From assembly GCA_905221605.1 (NCBI GenBank), contig CAJNDS010002373.1, positions 221,001 to 285,000 of the forward strand: a DNA stretch of 64,000 nt. The letters run 5' to 3'. This DNA is from Symbiodinium natans. Taxonomy: Eukaryota; Sar; Dinophyceae; Suessiales; Symbiodiniaceae. The notes under the pieces are model-generated. The model saw nothing but the letters and a program-made list of their open reading frames with translations, was not told the DNA's origin and made no database searches. This document shows, one piece after another, positions 47,108 to 59,215 of this stretch. The stretch's first letter is position 1, and each line of letters begins with the position of its first letter. The position numbers were made by a program, and so were the translations under genes.

Positions 47108-50100
47108 CTTGCAGTCAGCATGCTCTACATAACTCTACCCAGTGCGCTTGAGGCACACGCTAGTCATGTTCATTCAAGTCACAAACTTTCCTGTCACTTG
47201 GTGTAGAAGAGATACTCTGCGGGCATGGCGCATGCTTTACAGTATGATTCGGGCTGGAGGTGCTCGGGACATCTTTCGGTGTTTCAGTCCGGGGCCAATG
47301 TGGGTCTGCACCCGGCTGAGCTCGTAGCATGCAACCGCTTCCTATGTTTCTTCTATTTCTTCAGGGTTTGGATGGTTTGGGGGTCTTTGGCACCCTGTGC
47401 TGAGACTTTTGGGAAGCGCGGCAAACTGCAAAAGCCCGCGGCCTTTTGCCCCTGACGCCTAAACTCTCCCTAGGCCCTAGAAGCTCCTTGAGCCTGGACT
47501 TTTTTTTTGATCCGAGAGTCTGGGGCGCTCCGTCCTTTCGGAGCCATGAGCCGCCGGGCCAAGACACGTGGCTGCGGTTGGTGACCTCGACTCTTCGGAA
47601 AATTCAGGGAAAGTGGTTTGGGGCTTTGGCCAGGCTATACAGAGTTCAGGAAGGCTTAGGGGTTGCGTTGGGCTTAGAGCTGTTGAACAGTTCTCGAAAG
47701 TGTTGAGGTCGGTGCACCGCAACAGCACGTGTACGTTGCTGAGGCGACTCGAGGCGACAGGAAAGGAGGACACTCCTGCTTTGTGAAAAACCACAGCAAG
47801 AACCACCTTTCCAAACCGCAACTGCTTCCAAACTGCGGAGCCGGTCCACGCTACTGCATCCTCTGCATCCTGCACCACCAATACTTCAGCTAGGTACATC
47901 CCGCCCTATAGGTGCATTTAGGAGCATATTTCCAGGCTTGAACTTACCCCAATTCGACCGCTCTCAAAACTTCTGTCTCATTGTTAGGGCTGTTGGGGAA
48001 AATTGGCCGATGAAGCTCCACCTTCGGATGTGGGTTCTACTGTAGTAGGGCGCACATGGGCTCGCCACAAATAAAAACCAGTGGCTGGGGTCGAATGCAA
48101 AATTTGTCGCTGCAATCCCAGCACACGCTGCAACCCAGCAACTTTGCCAGAGACAGTCAGAGCCGGAGCGAAAGCGAACACACAAGAAGTTCTTCAGGGT
48201 GCCGGTGACTGTCGGTATGTGCCGGTGGGGTTCGTGCAAGATGTGCGTTGAGGGAATCCGAAAGGTCAAACAAACTCCTCAGATTTACATCGCGAGATTT
48301 CGGACTGAGACTAGAAACGACAGCCTACTAGACTACAATCAAACGACTTTTAAGAGGACCACATCAGAGAGCCATGTCCTCACCCGCTCGGCAAGTGATC
48401 GTCGTGTTCAAGCCTTGGTCATCGGCTCTCTTCAGGTCTTTGCGAGTCTTTGCACTCGGAAGCTTCGGATTGCTTTCTTGCTTTCTGGGGTGGTCGGTGC
48501 AATGCCAAGGCACGACGACGAGTGTCGTAATCGTAGATGGGGCGCAGTGTGCAGATCCTTTGCGGGAAGCTGAGCTTCACAGACAAGAATTCTACCGAGG
48601 TGCTACTGATCACATCGAAGGCTCTAAATCCGAATGAGCGAAAAGTTGAGCTCCTCAGGAACCTATTCTCATCGGTGCAGCTTCCACCTCCCTATTCACA
48701 GCGCGCCATACATGGCGAAGACATGCCCAAGATGCTCCAAAAGCGTCTCGGAGCCGTCAGCAGGCAGGCGGGCATAGCTGCCTTATTTGTTCAACTTTTT
48801 TGAACCCGTGCTTAGCCGAAGCGTGTGACGTAATTGTTCCAAGTTCAAGAGAAGGTTATACGAACCGCTTCGATTCTGAGACATTTTTGGTGATATTTGT
48901 GGGAAGCAAAAGGAGCTGTGTGAGCTGAGTCTTTGCAGATGTTTCGAAAGTTGGAGGTCAATTGCAAGGGTTTGGGTTCGAGCAAGAACTTGCACAGCTT
49001 ATGCCCATGCAGAGCTGAACGCAACAAAACCTGCAAATCCGAAACCTCAATCACACCCCTTCTCCGGGTGGCTGTTGGGAGCTGCGCAGGGCTTCCGGGG
49101 TGGCTGGAAGAGCTTGAGGGCAAAGTCGCCGTGGTCCTGCTTATGTCAAAGAGGCCTCTAATACGTTAGGACTCTAGGGCTTCAGACTGCAGAAGTCACT
49201 TTGAAGCCTATAGTCTTCTACTTTCACGTCTGGGCTTAGCTTCAGAGATGTGGATGAAAGGATCAGGCTCGGGGTGTTTGTAGGACTGAGGTTGGGGGTT
49301 GCACGGTGCTACAACATGCTACACTGGATTTCCGGGTGAGCGCGACAGTGAAACTTGGCGGGATGTGCTTGGATGTGCTTGGCTGGGTGACATTCTGCGT
49401 CGGAGCTGCATTAGCCCAAATGCCACTCAGGTCTGGCAGCTCGGCCCCGTTTTCATTCCTGAGCGCAAAAGGGTTCAGGGCTCCAAGACGCACAAAGTCT
49501 GGAGTCCAAACAAAGCCTTAGCCCAAATTATAGTGATAGTCAAATTTCTCGGGCCGCCTCGCAACTTCACTTCCCCAACGCAAAGGTTGCAGCCACGCAC
49601 GGGAAACCCTCTTTGTGGACTTCGTAGCCCATAGTCTGCATCTAATCTTGATGGACAAGAGGCGCCCTAAGGAGGTGTCGTTTGTTTCAGGTGGTCCGTC
49701 GCTTTGCAGGGTTTTGGTCCTGCCCTAGTTTGCATGCTCAGATCATCAGATGAATGCTGTCACACTTGGAACCCGAACGCCGGAACAACACAGCTGCGGT
49801 ATCCTGCATCCAAGGAGCATAATGACCTTTCCTTCCCATGTGCCCGGATGGCAGGACCCCAAATGGACCAACAAGGCTGCGACGAGCGAGTGGAGCGCCA
49901 TGGCCGATAGGATACAAGCGACTGGTAGGTGAGTGGTTTCTACCCGATCCTACCGAACGATGGGAGGATTGAAAAAAGGCTTCCTCTGGATGTCCGACGA
50001 TGGCTGTGACAGGTGTGCCTCTTGATCTGCTCAATGGCTGCAGTTCCATGCCAGCCACGCGCTTGTATATTCCCGGTTGCTCCTGCGCGACCGGAATCTG

Positions 50101-50214
50101 GACCCAACCTCTGAAGAATTGTTGATTGGACCCCGGATCCCCACTGCTAGACAAGATCCCTGGCAACTGCAACCTTGATCCCAGATGCATCCAAAAACTT
50201 TGCATATATGTATA

Positions 50215-50246
<32 letters not shown>

Positions 50247-50247
50247 A
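50215..50247 (+). repeat. (CTAT)n microsatellite
   Basis: Eight copies of CTAT. Confidence 0.95.
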
Positions 50248-50384
50248 CACACTTGTACATTGCACATAAAATCCGTAGAAAGATATTGTTAAAAGAACCC
50301 CGCAAACATAGCCACGGGAAGAGAATCATCGACAAGGTGCCTCCAGCCCCCCGGCACCGAAGCACCCCCAACCCCAAACCCAGC

Positions 50385-50446
50385 CCATGGCCTTCAGGTG
50401 GGTCAGCACCAACTTCTCGTCCCTCCAGCGCCGGGTAGCGGCATTC
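50385..50446 (-). CDS. Candidate exon, unidentified protein
   Basis: 62 nt, NAATRRWRDEKLVLTHLKAM. Acceptor GAG|GA, donor ATGG|GCTG. Third positions are mostly G/C. No family recognised. Confidence 0.35.
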
Positions 50447-52636
50447 CTCCAAACTCAGTTACGAGGACTGAAGTGTTGCCAACTGAAATCCGGATCTAAG
50501 GGCTTTCTGGGGGCGGGAGATGCAGCTGCCTGAGCTCTTCTACAGGCATCTCGCGTTGGATCGTTCCGAGTAGCAAGCAAGCTAAAAACACAACGCAACC
50601 CGAACTCCCCAAACACCCCAAACCCCCCGAGAATCCTTAAGCGACCCTGAAGGGCCTTGGCCACTGACCCCTCGAAGCCTGAAGATGGCCAAGCGAACAA
50701 TAAATGCCCTGAGAATGCGACTCCCCCAACGACTCTACACCTGCATCAATCGAATTCTTGGAAGCGACTCGGGCTTTCACCACCGCAATTTAGACGACGT
50801 TTAGGAGTTTTCGTAAAGCCTCGCGCATGCCCAAACACTCTCACTACTCATCAAAGGACCTGTCGTTTCTAAATGCTATTGCGATCTATGGAGGTGGGCC
50901 ACGCCTTCGGATGAAAAGGATCTTTGGCCGCAAGCCCCGATCTGCAATCCTCGATCCACAGTTCTGCATCATGGGTTGGCGTATTTGTTCTTACATGCAT
51001 GCTTCCATGCTTTCGCTACGTACTGCCAGGTCCAAAGAGGCTTGATTTGGGCTTATGGGCAATGACAATTCTTAACGTCCAGAGACAGTCTCGGAATGCC
51101 ACGAGGGTTATGTCTGCGAAACCCATTGGCGGGAACAGCAGAGTTTGGCGGTTGTGTTTGGTGGCTATCCAGTACTGCAGCACCTCTACGTCGCTCGACG
51201 TTTCTACTGCACTCCACGGTTCCGGTAGAACGCCCCTTTTGCCCCGAACCTACGCCTGAATGCAACGCGAAAAGCGGGTCCTGCACTTTCGCAAGGCCTT
51301 GGCGCGGAAAGCTTGTACCTGACACTCATGGGGCCAACAATTCCAAGCTGAGAGTAGGGTGTCAGATTTCGGGTTTCGGCCATGCCAGTTTAAGGATTGG
51401 GGTGAGCTTATCGCTCGATTGTGGGTGCAGACCCGATCGAGTGTTGAAATAAGAGTCATGGGATTCTGTATAGCCACAAGCACGAACCCTCCCTGAAGTC
51501 CAGGCCCAGAAACTGCCATCGCCCCTTCCGAAGACAAAGAAGCATGAAGCAAGCCCATAAACTGTCAACATATTAGAAACCCCGAACCGTAATCAGACCA
51601 ACAATAGTCTGTGAACTAAGCTCTCAGCCCCTTCAACCCTCAACATCCCACAGCCCTAAATTGAATTCAATCCCTCCCCCCTTGCCGCCCTCGCCTGTGT
51701 GCCGTCCCCGGGCCATGGTCGCCAGCGCTGCGCCGTCACCGCAAAGCAATCCGTGTGGTTCCGATCCTGGACATTTCGAGATAGCTGTGTATATAGGGCC
51801 TTTTGCTGTGTATGTGGCGGGGCAGGCAATGGGACTGGGATCAGGCACACCATCACGCAGGAAGCACGTGCTGTTTAGGCACTTTCCATGAGTGAATTCA
51901 CAGGAAGTTTAGTTTCTGAAGGCAAACAATGAGGGGAAACTGCTTTTGCAACAGACAGATCCTGATCAACTTGTTAGTGATGTCAGGGATGCGCCTTCAG
52001 GCTTGTTGCAGTGGGGTTTCAAGGTAAAGCTTCGAGGACTTTTGGAAGGGAGTAACAGCGCCAACAAAAATGCTGTAAATGCCAGGATTTTGGGCATGCT
52101 CACAAAAGGCGTGAATGCTCCTGACAGGGCGTCTGACTCCAAAACGTCAAACATCATGCATAAGAATCGGCAAAACGCTGTAAATATCTGTGTTCCGGCA
52201 TGTTTGCAAAAAGGCATGAACGCGTGTGAGAGCGGATATGACTCCGACACTGTCAAAAGTCCTTGTGAAGAGTGCTGTACAAAGAGGCAAAAAAACACCT
52301 AAAACACCACGACCGTCGACGTGGTCCAACTAAACCCACCCGTGGGACCAAAATCAGCTTCGGGACAAAAAGTTCTGCTGAAATACGAATGAAGATGCAT
52401 TCTTGACACATATTGAAGCTCACGATTCCAAGATCTTGGCATTGGGGGTTTCGGAGAGAGGCTCCTGTTATCTCCTGTTCTCGTTTGGTGCTTGGTCACA
52501 AGTACTCAGCGCGTCTGATTGCGGTTCTCTCGTCTCCGAACCATGCTACAGGGCATTCACACAAAGAGGAACTTGCAAAAATCACAAAACCCTGGAAGTG
52601 TAGGATGCTGTAAGGAACAGTGCTCCCTGAACGAGC

Positions 52637-52700
52637 TCCCCGCGGGGTGGCCGGCGTGGAAGGTTGGCGGGCGGGGCACCGCAGCATCCTCGAAGGCGAC
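52637..52700 (-). CDS. Candidate exon, unidentified protein
   Basis: 64 nt, VAFEDAAVPRPPTFHAGHPA. Acceptor GGACAG|GT, donor GGGA|GCTC. No family recognised. The plus strand of the same stretch is also partly open, so strand is not certain. Confidence 0.3.
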
Positions 52701-55700
52701 CTGTCCAGTTGATTTCAGGCTTGAGTTCTGGGAATCTTGTTGGGCAAGCATCATGACAAATCATGACCTTACCACCTCCAACCAATCAGCAGACAGAATA
52801 AACGAAGCTGCGCAGTCCTGAACTAAATCCCCACATCCTAGACAAAAAAGAGCTTACAGGCTCCTAAAGCTTCTTGCCAAAGCCTCTAGGCCCTAGGCCA
52901 TGTCAGGCCTCTTCCATGAACCTGGGTCGGAAGTGGCCAGGCAGCACAGCAATCGTCTAGTACATGTGATCGTCCAGCTCTCACCAAAAACGAACTGCGT
53001 TGCCAGAAAACGAAGGCGTGTGCGACCCAAAAAAGGCAAGGTATATGAACGATGAACCCGATCTTCGGAGATGAGCCTTCACCGATGAGAAGTTGCGCGA
53101 GGCCCCCATCATTCTTAACATCAAAAGAAGGAGCTCCTCCATGGGGAAGATGACCTGCCGGCCTGTTTTGACCTGAGCTCTCAGGCTCGGAGCGGTTCGG
53201 AGGCATCCTTGAGCACTGTCGGTTTTGGTATTGAGGGAAACTCAACCCCCGCCTCGACCCAAACAGCCATGCTCGCAAAGATCCGCGAGCCCTGTGAGCC
53301 CAAGTTGTGAGATTCCAGCCTGCAAATCCCATAGCCATCCCTAGCCCTAGCCGAAGGGCTGGGCTGGATCAAACTCCCCCAATGTTTTCCCTGCATCTTC
53401 CTTGGCGCCGGGTGGCACAGCGGTCATTCTCCATGCACTCCGTGGCTGCATGCTTTGTTAGCACCTCGGGTGCCCAGCCAAGGCTAGAGTGCCTACAAAC
53501 GGAATGGTCTAGGAGTCTAGCAACATCGGGCTTTGCAAAAATCAGGTTCAAGCTCTGCTCACTGCTCACACTCGAAAGAGTGCAACGATCCTCAACTCTA
53601 AGCTCCAAAATCCTGCACTCGGCCGCCGGCACGCTCCACGGTCCTCTGACCGCTACCCAGTGCTTCCAATGACTCCGGCCCTGGCTACAGACTTCGACTC
53701 GAGAATTTGTTCGGGGGCAGATAAGGTCTGGTGATTTGTCTTGGGTCTTGGGGAAGTCGAGGCCCCTGTCCCCCGCATCAAAAGCCCCCTTGTCGGAAAA
53801 CGATTTGCCTTGGAAAAGCCGATGGAGCCACAGGGCGTCCCGGGCCTCAGGCCACAGGCTGTGATTTAGGATGCCAAAAAAGGCAGGACTAGAGCAGGTG
53901 CGGATAGGTGCATGGGTCGGTGCTTATGGAGACAGCTCCGAACCCGGAATACTACAAGGACACTTCAGCGAGTCCATGCAGGTTTGCTGCGCTGTCCACA
54001 ACATTCTGCGCCCAGCGCAGCGCAGGCACCCGTCTAGCATCGTCTGGCCATCACTGGCCAACGGAAGCCACAACGCAAATGCAGGACACGCATCGAAGTC
54101 TGATGTGGCGCATACCGGGCATGAAGCATACAGGATGCATACAGGGCTTGAAGATCCATGATTCATGTACAGTGCTGCCGGGCGGTCCCGCGCTCATGCT
54201 TTGGCGCGACATGCAGCAAGTCACATGTGTGGGGGGGGCGCAGGTGCACGCAAAGCCCTTTTGACCACCAGACCCCCAGACTCCAGCACAAGAAAAAATG
54301 ACATGATGCAGAATACAAAGCGGCTCTCCACAAGCATAGCCTCCCCGGCTTCAACTTCCCGTCAAGTCTGGCGCTGTGTTCATTTCCTAATCTTCTTGTA
54401 CCTGTTCTGAAGGCAAAGTGGACTTTTCGTTTGTTCGTCCAACAAGCGAGCCAGGTGTTGCGATGAACAAACTATCAAAAATCTCTGTCGTTGCTCTATG
54501 TTGCTGGTGAAGCTTCACGCGTGATTGAAACACAGAGCCGGACGCTTGGGAAGTCAAGCAACGAATGTCAGATAAACGCATGATGAAGAAACAACATGCA
54601 AAAACCCGCCAACATCAGGTTGGACCCCAGGAAACCGCCCGCAACCCTTGTTGCACCCTTCACATTACATCTGTGATCATCTGTGTCTTCGTTACGGTCT
54701 GGAGAGCCAAGCAAGAGCACCCAAACCGATGAGAACCCAAAGACTAAATTCATGTGGCCCTCTAGCTCCTTGATTGTGGATGTGTGACAGGGAATGAGCT
54801 GCATCCGTGAGGTTAGGTAGCCGGTCGGGGGTCAAAGGAGTGGAATCGTAGCGGCTGATCTTCTTCTAGGACCGCTTCGTAGACGGACATACGACACCAA
54901 ATTTTGCCATCTGATTTTATTTGTAATGAAGTGAACCTTGAGCACCTGTGCTCGCTCGTTCCATTTGTGCCGTTGAATTTGTGTGAAAAAAACATGTTAA
55001 AAAATAAAAGTCAGGGAGTGAAAAGGACCGCTCGCACGAAGTCAATCAAAGATCGAGGGATAACACAAGATAGATACGACGCTTCTCGGATGATTTGCTG
55101 GACTATAGACGTGCCGACCCGAACGTGTCTCACCACGCAGCACCTGATGCAATGGGCGCCGCGCGAAGTGCGCGATGTTCGTGCGCAGCTCCCCTGTCAG
55201 GAGGCCAACCCCGTGCCACCTCAGATCGTTGCAGTGTCGTTGCAGATCCGAAGCTTCAAGTTGGAGGGAGCTCCAATTTTAGGATTGGGATTTGAAAAAG
55301 TGTGTTTTGAGCCGCAGGTTGCCTAAGAAACACTTGTCCGACTCCCTGATATCCACTCGTGGCAGGCACTCGCACTTTTCCCATGGGCGCGGGACGCTCA
55401 TGGATGTGGAGCCCTACTCGCTACAGGGATGCGGTCTTCGCTGTCCCTCTGGTCTATGAGGCAAGTCTGAGACAAATCGCCTTTCTGGAATGCTTTTACT
55501 ATGGCACATGATTTTGCGACGGTATGCAGGTGCAGTCCCCTTACCTTACGCACGGACAGTCATGCGCACTGTAGGTCAAAGTCTGAAGCTCAAATCCAAT
55601 GCTACATGTGAAGATCACACCGTCTGCGGAAGTATACTAGGTCCTGGAATCATGAAATGCAGTAGTTATGCCTGTGGGCTACCGCAGCTGCGAACATCCA

Positions 55701-56912
55701 AAGCGGACTTGCTTGGCAAGCCCGCCTACGAGACGCATGCACCATTGACGACTGCATCGTTCTGCTTGAGTATGCCACGTGCTAATACGTGCTAAACTTA
55801 GGGGATCACGGGAGGGGGGGGGGGGGTGGAGGCAACCCTCTTCATCGTGACATTCATGACGTCTTAACTACCGTCCGCTTAATAAGCCCAAGCCTTAAGC
55901 CCACCCCTCTTGGCCCGGGCAGGACAGACAAGACTCTGCGAGACGATCAAGGCGATCGATATATTGCGCCCCCCTTTGCTAGCGCACTCCTACCTTTTTC
56001 TAGCGCACTCCAAACACTTGCGCCAGATTACCCCCCCCACCGGTCCAGTTCGGCTGAGGCGAATGACTTCTGAAGGCTGCTTGCCACACCCTCTGCTAAC
56101 CCGTTTCGTTGAGCTGTTGTCTCGGAATCACCTAACCCTTGAATCCGATGTTCGGAGTCAAGGGTGCTTTGTCCCTCACGCCGGGAACACTTCGACAATC
56201 ATCGATCCATATCGATCCCTTCAAGCCGTCGCGCATACTACATGCGATTGTGTCCGAAACCCCTTTAAACAGGACAAACCCCGACCCAGATTCAGACTCG
56301 CATGGCTTCCCAAGATGCCCGCTCGAGATAGGGCCAACCCTCTGAACACTAGACCCCTTGCCGACTACTCCGCTCATGGCCTCATGGGCTGGCATCCGAG
56401 GGTCCGGAACGGGGCTCTGGGCTGAATGCCAGCAAATAGAGCCTTGGCAGGTTTAGGGGAGGGGGGGACAAGGGCGAAAGGACCGCCGAGCTGAAAGGAA
56501 AGCCGGAGAATAGAAGCTGAGGCCACTGCTCTTGGGCACGGTCGTAGTCCTTCTTCTGAACACACACCTGGGGCTGAGGCTCCAACATGTACCTGAACGT
56601 TCCCTGACGTTCCCCGGGTTGTCTGCGGGGGTTTGCATCGCCCCTTAGCCCTTTTGGATTGAAACTGAGTTAAAGCTCACAGGATGTGAAGGCCGAACCA
56701 AGGATCTTGTGGGGTGCCCGGAGGGTCCTCTGACTGAGAAGGCAACCCAGTCTGTGTATGCCTTGAGATGCTTCTTCAGGCTCTTGGTTATGAAGCCCAG
56801 AACACCTTGACCCTGGTGACACTGGAGACCCCGGTGCCTGTCCCAAAGCTGCTCGCGTGTCACGGAGCAGGTCCTTTCAAGCGAAAGCTCTCGAGAGGTC
56901 GTTCAACGGAAA

Positions 56913-57104
56913 ATGTCTCGCAAGGATGGCCCTCGCAACCTAGCAGCCCTTGCATTTCTCGAAGGGTCTTCGGCGTCCTGCACCGATGCCGCGAAGCTGG
57001 GCTGGTCACTGGAGCCCGCTGACGAAGAGCACTCCGGCATGGAGAGCCTTGAGCTTCGAGGAATCCCACTGTGGCAGGCTGTAGGAAAGAAAGCGCCAAA
57101 CTAG
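56913..57104 (+). CDS. Small plus-strand ORF, 63 aa, unidentified
   Basis: Starts ATG and reads MSRKDGPRNLAALAFLEGSS, later ELRGIPLWQAVGKKAPN and TAG. Composition looks protein-like and third positions favour G/C, but the minus strand is open as well and no homologue is recognised. Confidence 0.2.
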   Translation: MSRKDGPRNLAALAFLEGSSASCTDAAKLGWSLEPADEEHSGMESLELRGIPLWQAVGKKAPN

Positions 57105-58484
57105 CCGCTAGCCCGAGCATTGGAAAGCGTCGAGAATCGAGACTTTAGGTCTCGCGTTTGGCGGTTCTCGGGTCACAGGTGCTAGCTGCTTAGCTGAGCT
57201 GCTCAGGCCCTGCTCGGCTAGCAGTTGGTGTGGATCTAAGCTGCGCCGTATTGATAAACACCGCTACGACACTAGAAGGCCAACGAGCCAGTACTAATCC
57301 AAATGACTTTGTCAAGGATACATTTAAAACCACGACAGCAGCTATCTACAGCATGCGCATGCATGCCCTCAATTCCGCCCCGATTGTGAAAGCAAGCAGC
57401 ATCAGCTCGAGTGTAGCAGTGGCCGCCGCCAGCCGCCGTTCCTCAGCTTGCTGCACATTTTACATTCTATGCTGGCTCGCATGGTTTTGGGGGGACGTTT
57501 AGCTGCGGCTTCGAGGCGAAAACTATCTACACATTGGTGATGCCACTGAAGACAGGCATCGCTATTTCTCAGGAGGCTTGAGCGCTTGAGGCTCACAGCT
57601 AGCGATTTCCTAGTCGTTCACCGCGCCGACATGGGCTGGAGTTCGCCAGCACTGTTTATGTCGAGCTTCGTTTTGTTTCTTGTTGATGGTTCAGGGTTCA
57701 AAGTACTGTAGCCTAAAATTGAGGAGTATCCAGGAGCCCTCAAGCCCACCTCTCCCCAGGAGAAAGAATGACTGCAGGCAAATGTTCGCAAAGGAGCCCA
57801 AGCCCAACCAGCATCTCCAGACACAAAGAAAAAGCGAAGCACAAACAAAGCAAAAAAAAAACAAATAGTAAAGCACAAAGCAAACAACAGAGCCTGCACT
57901 GGCCTACACCATCATACAGCCCACAAAGCGATCCAGGGCCCCAGGCCGCGGCCCCGAGCCGACCTCCCTGGCGGTAGACCTGAGCCATGAGGCCTTGGCT
58001 GAGCAGGCATCGCGAAGCATCACTCTAAGCCCCAAGCCCCAAAGCACATCAAAGCACCAAAACCCTAAACCAGCTTGTTCGAATGGTGCCTGAACACTTC
58101 AGGTCGTTAGGAGCCTGCAGAGTTAGGTCCGAAGTGTTGGGGGCGCGCTTCGAGCTCCAGGCCTGAACACCTCGACATCCCTACTCAGGAGACCGTCACC
58201 CCAGGATGGGAAGGGAGCTTGCGATTCTGGTGGCTTTCTTTGGGCTATGATCATGACCGAGGTGCCCCAAATCTGCGTGCGCCGCTTCATTAGCTGCAAA
58301 TCTTTCTCTGCCTTCGCCGGGCATTTAAGCTCTCGAGCTAATGATGCTAGTGTACCCCCTGTGCCCTTGTAGTCCTAAGTCCTAACATTAAAACATCCCC
58401 CATCCGCGCTCAGATGCACAAGTTGCAGCTGTGCAGTCTCGAAGTTGCATAAAAGCCTTCGAAGCCATATGTACTACCTGAGTT

Positions 58485-59215
58485 TCAGAATGTTCCCGGC
58501 TTCTTGTTCATCGAGGCCTGCATCCTCTCCGCGAGAACCTCGTCCGCGGCTGTGTAGGCGTCGATGGCGCCCTCCGCGTCCGCATCCCACCACAGGATGC
58601 CTCTCAGAACTGGACCCCCCCAAAAAAAAAACTTCTTCAGTGCCCAAGGTGCTGATAGAGCAGCCCGAACGAGAAGATGGTCTTCGCAGTGCTTTCAGTT
58701 CAGGGAAGAACAATGGGTGGGGAACACAGACCCTCACAATGTTTTTCTCCAACATTTCGCATCCTGGATTTGGTCTTCGGCAGTGGATGGCCTCCATACT
58801 TGGTGAGGAGCTCCACGTGCAGGTCACTGTTGCCTCAGCTGAAAAGCCACGGGAAGGCTACGTTTGTTGACTTAAGGAAGTTCAGGCTCGAGCTTCTATC
58901 TCGACCTGTCAACTTCATATCAAAAACACAACGAAATCCAGGCCCTAAGCAAGTAAGACTGCCACCAAGTCCCTGTACTGCCAAAGCCCGGAGTTCCACA
59001 ACACAGAGATATTCGGCGAGTTTTCGGGGTCGTGTGGGCCATTGTGAGCCCTGAAGTAGCGCTGGGCTGATTCTAGGTGTTAGGATTGGTACTTGACGTT
59101 CCGGCCTACCTTACATGCCGATGGGACTGAGGCCAAGGAGCAGAGCGGACACGCCTCGTCGCAGATTTTCTCAAGCTGCATCTCCAACAGATCCGCTGCC
59201 CGTTCAAACTTGCAC
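58485..59215 (-). CDS. C-terminal exons of a TPR-like protein
   Basis: Three minus-strand exons link in phase with GC donors and AG|G acceptors: 59163-59215 (CKFERAADLLEMQLEKI), 58792-58833 (NSDLHVELLTKYG) and 58485-58600 (ILWWDADAEGAIDAYTAADE, then VLAERMQASMNKKPGTF and TGA). The joined sequence has the A..L...G.....AI.AY..A spacing of tetratricopeptide repeats, a scaffold for protein binding. Codon third positions are mostly G or C, as in the RPS5 exons. A further upstream exon ending at 59432 (ALALVKSQ) would fit phase. No specific family recognised; the TPR call is a pattern judgement and the full gene extends upstream. Confidence 0.5.

Larger units (their letters stand above)
47108..58484. 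other. Mostly unassigned region
   Basis: Should include the 5' end of the GH38-like gene just above 47.1 kb. Apart from the candidate exons at 50.4 and 52.6 kb, a small ORF at 56.9 kb and the CTAT repeat, no feature was supported. 51946-52302 holds a diverged ~108 bp duplication open on both strands. Confidence 0.4.
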
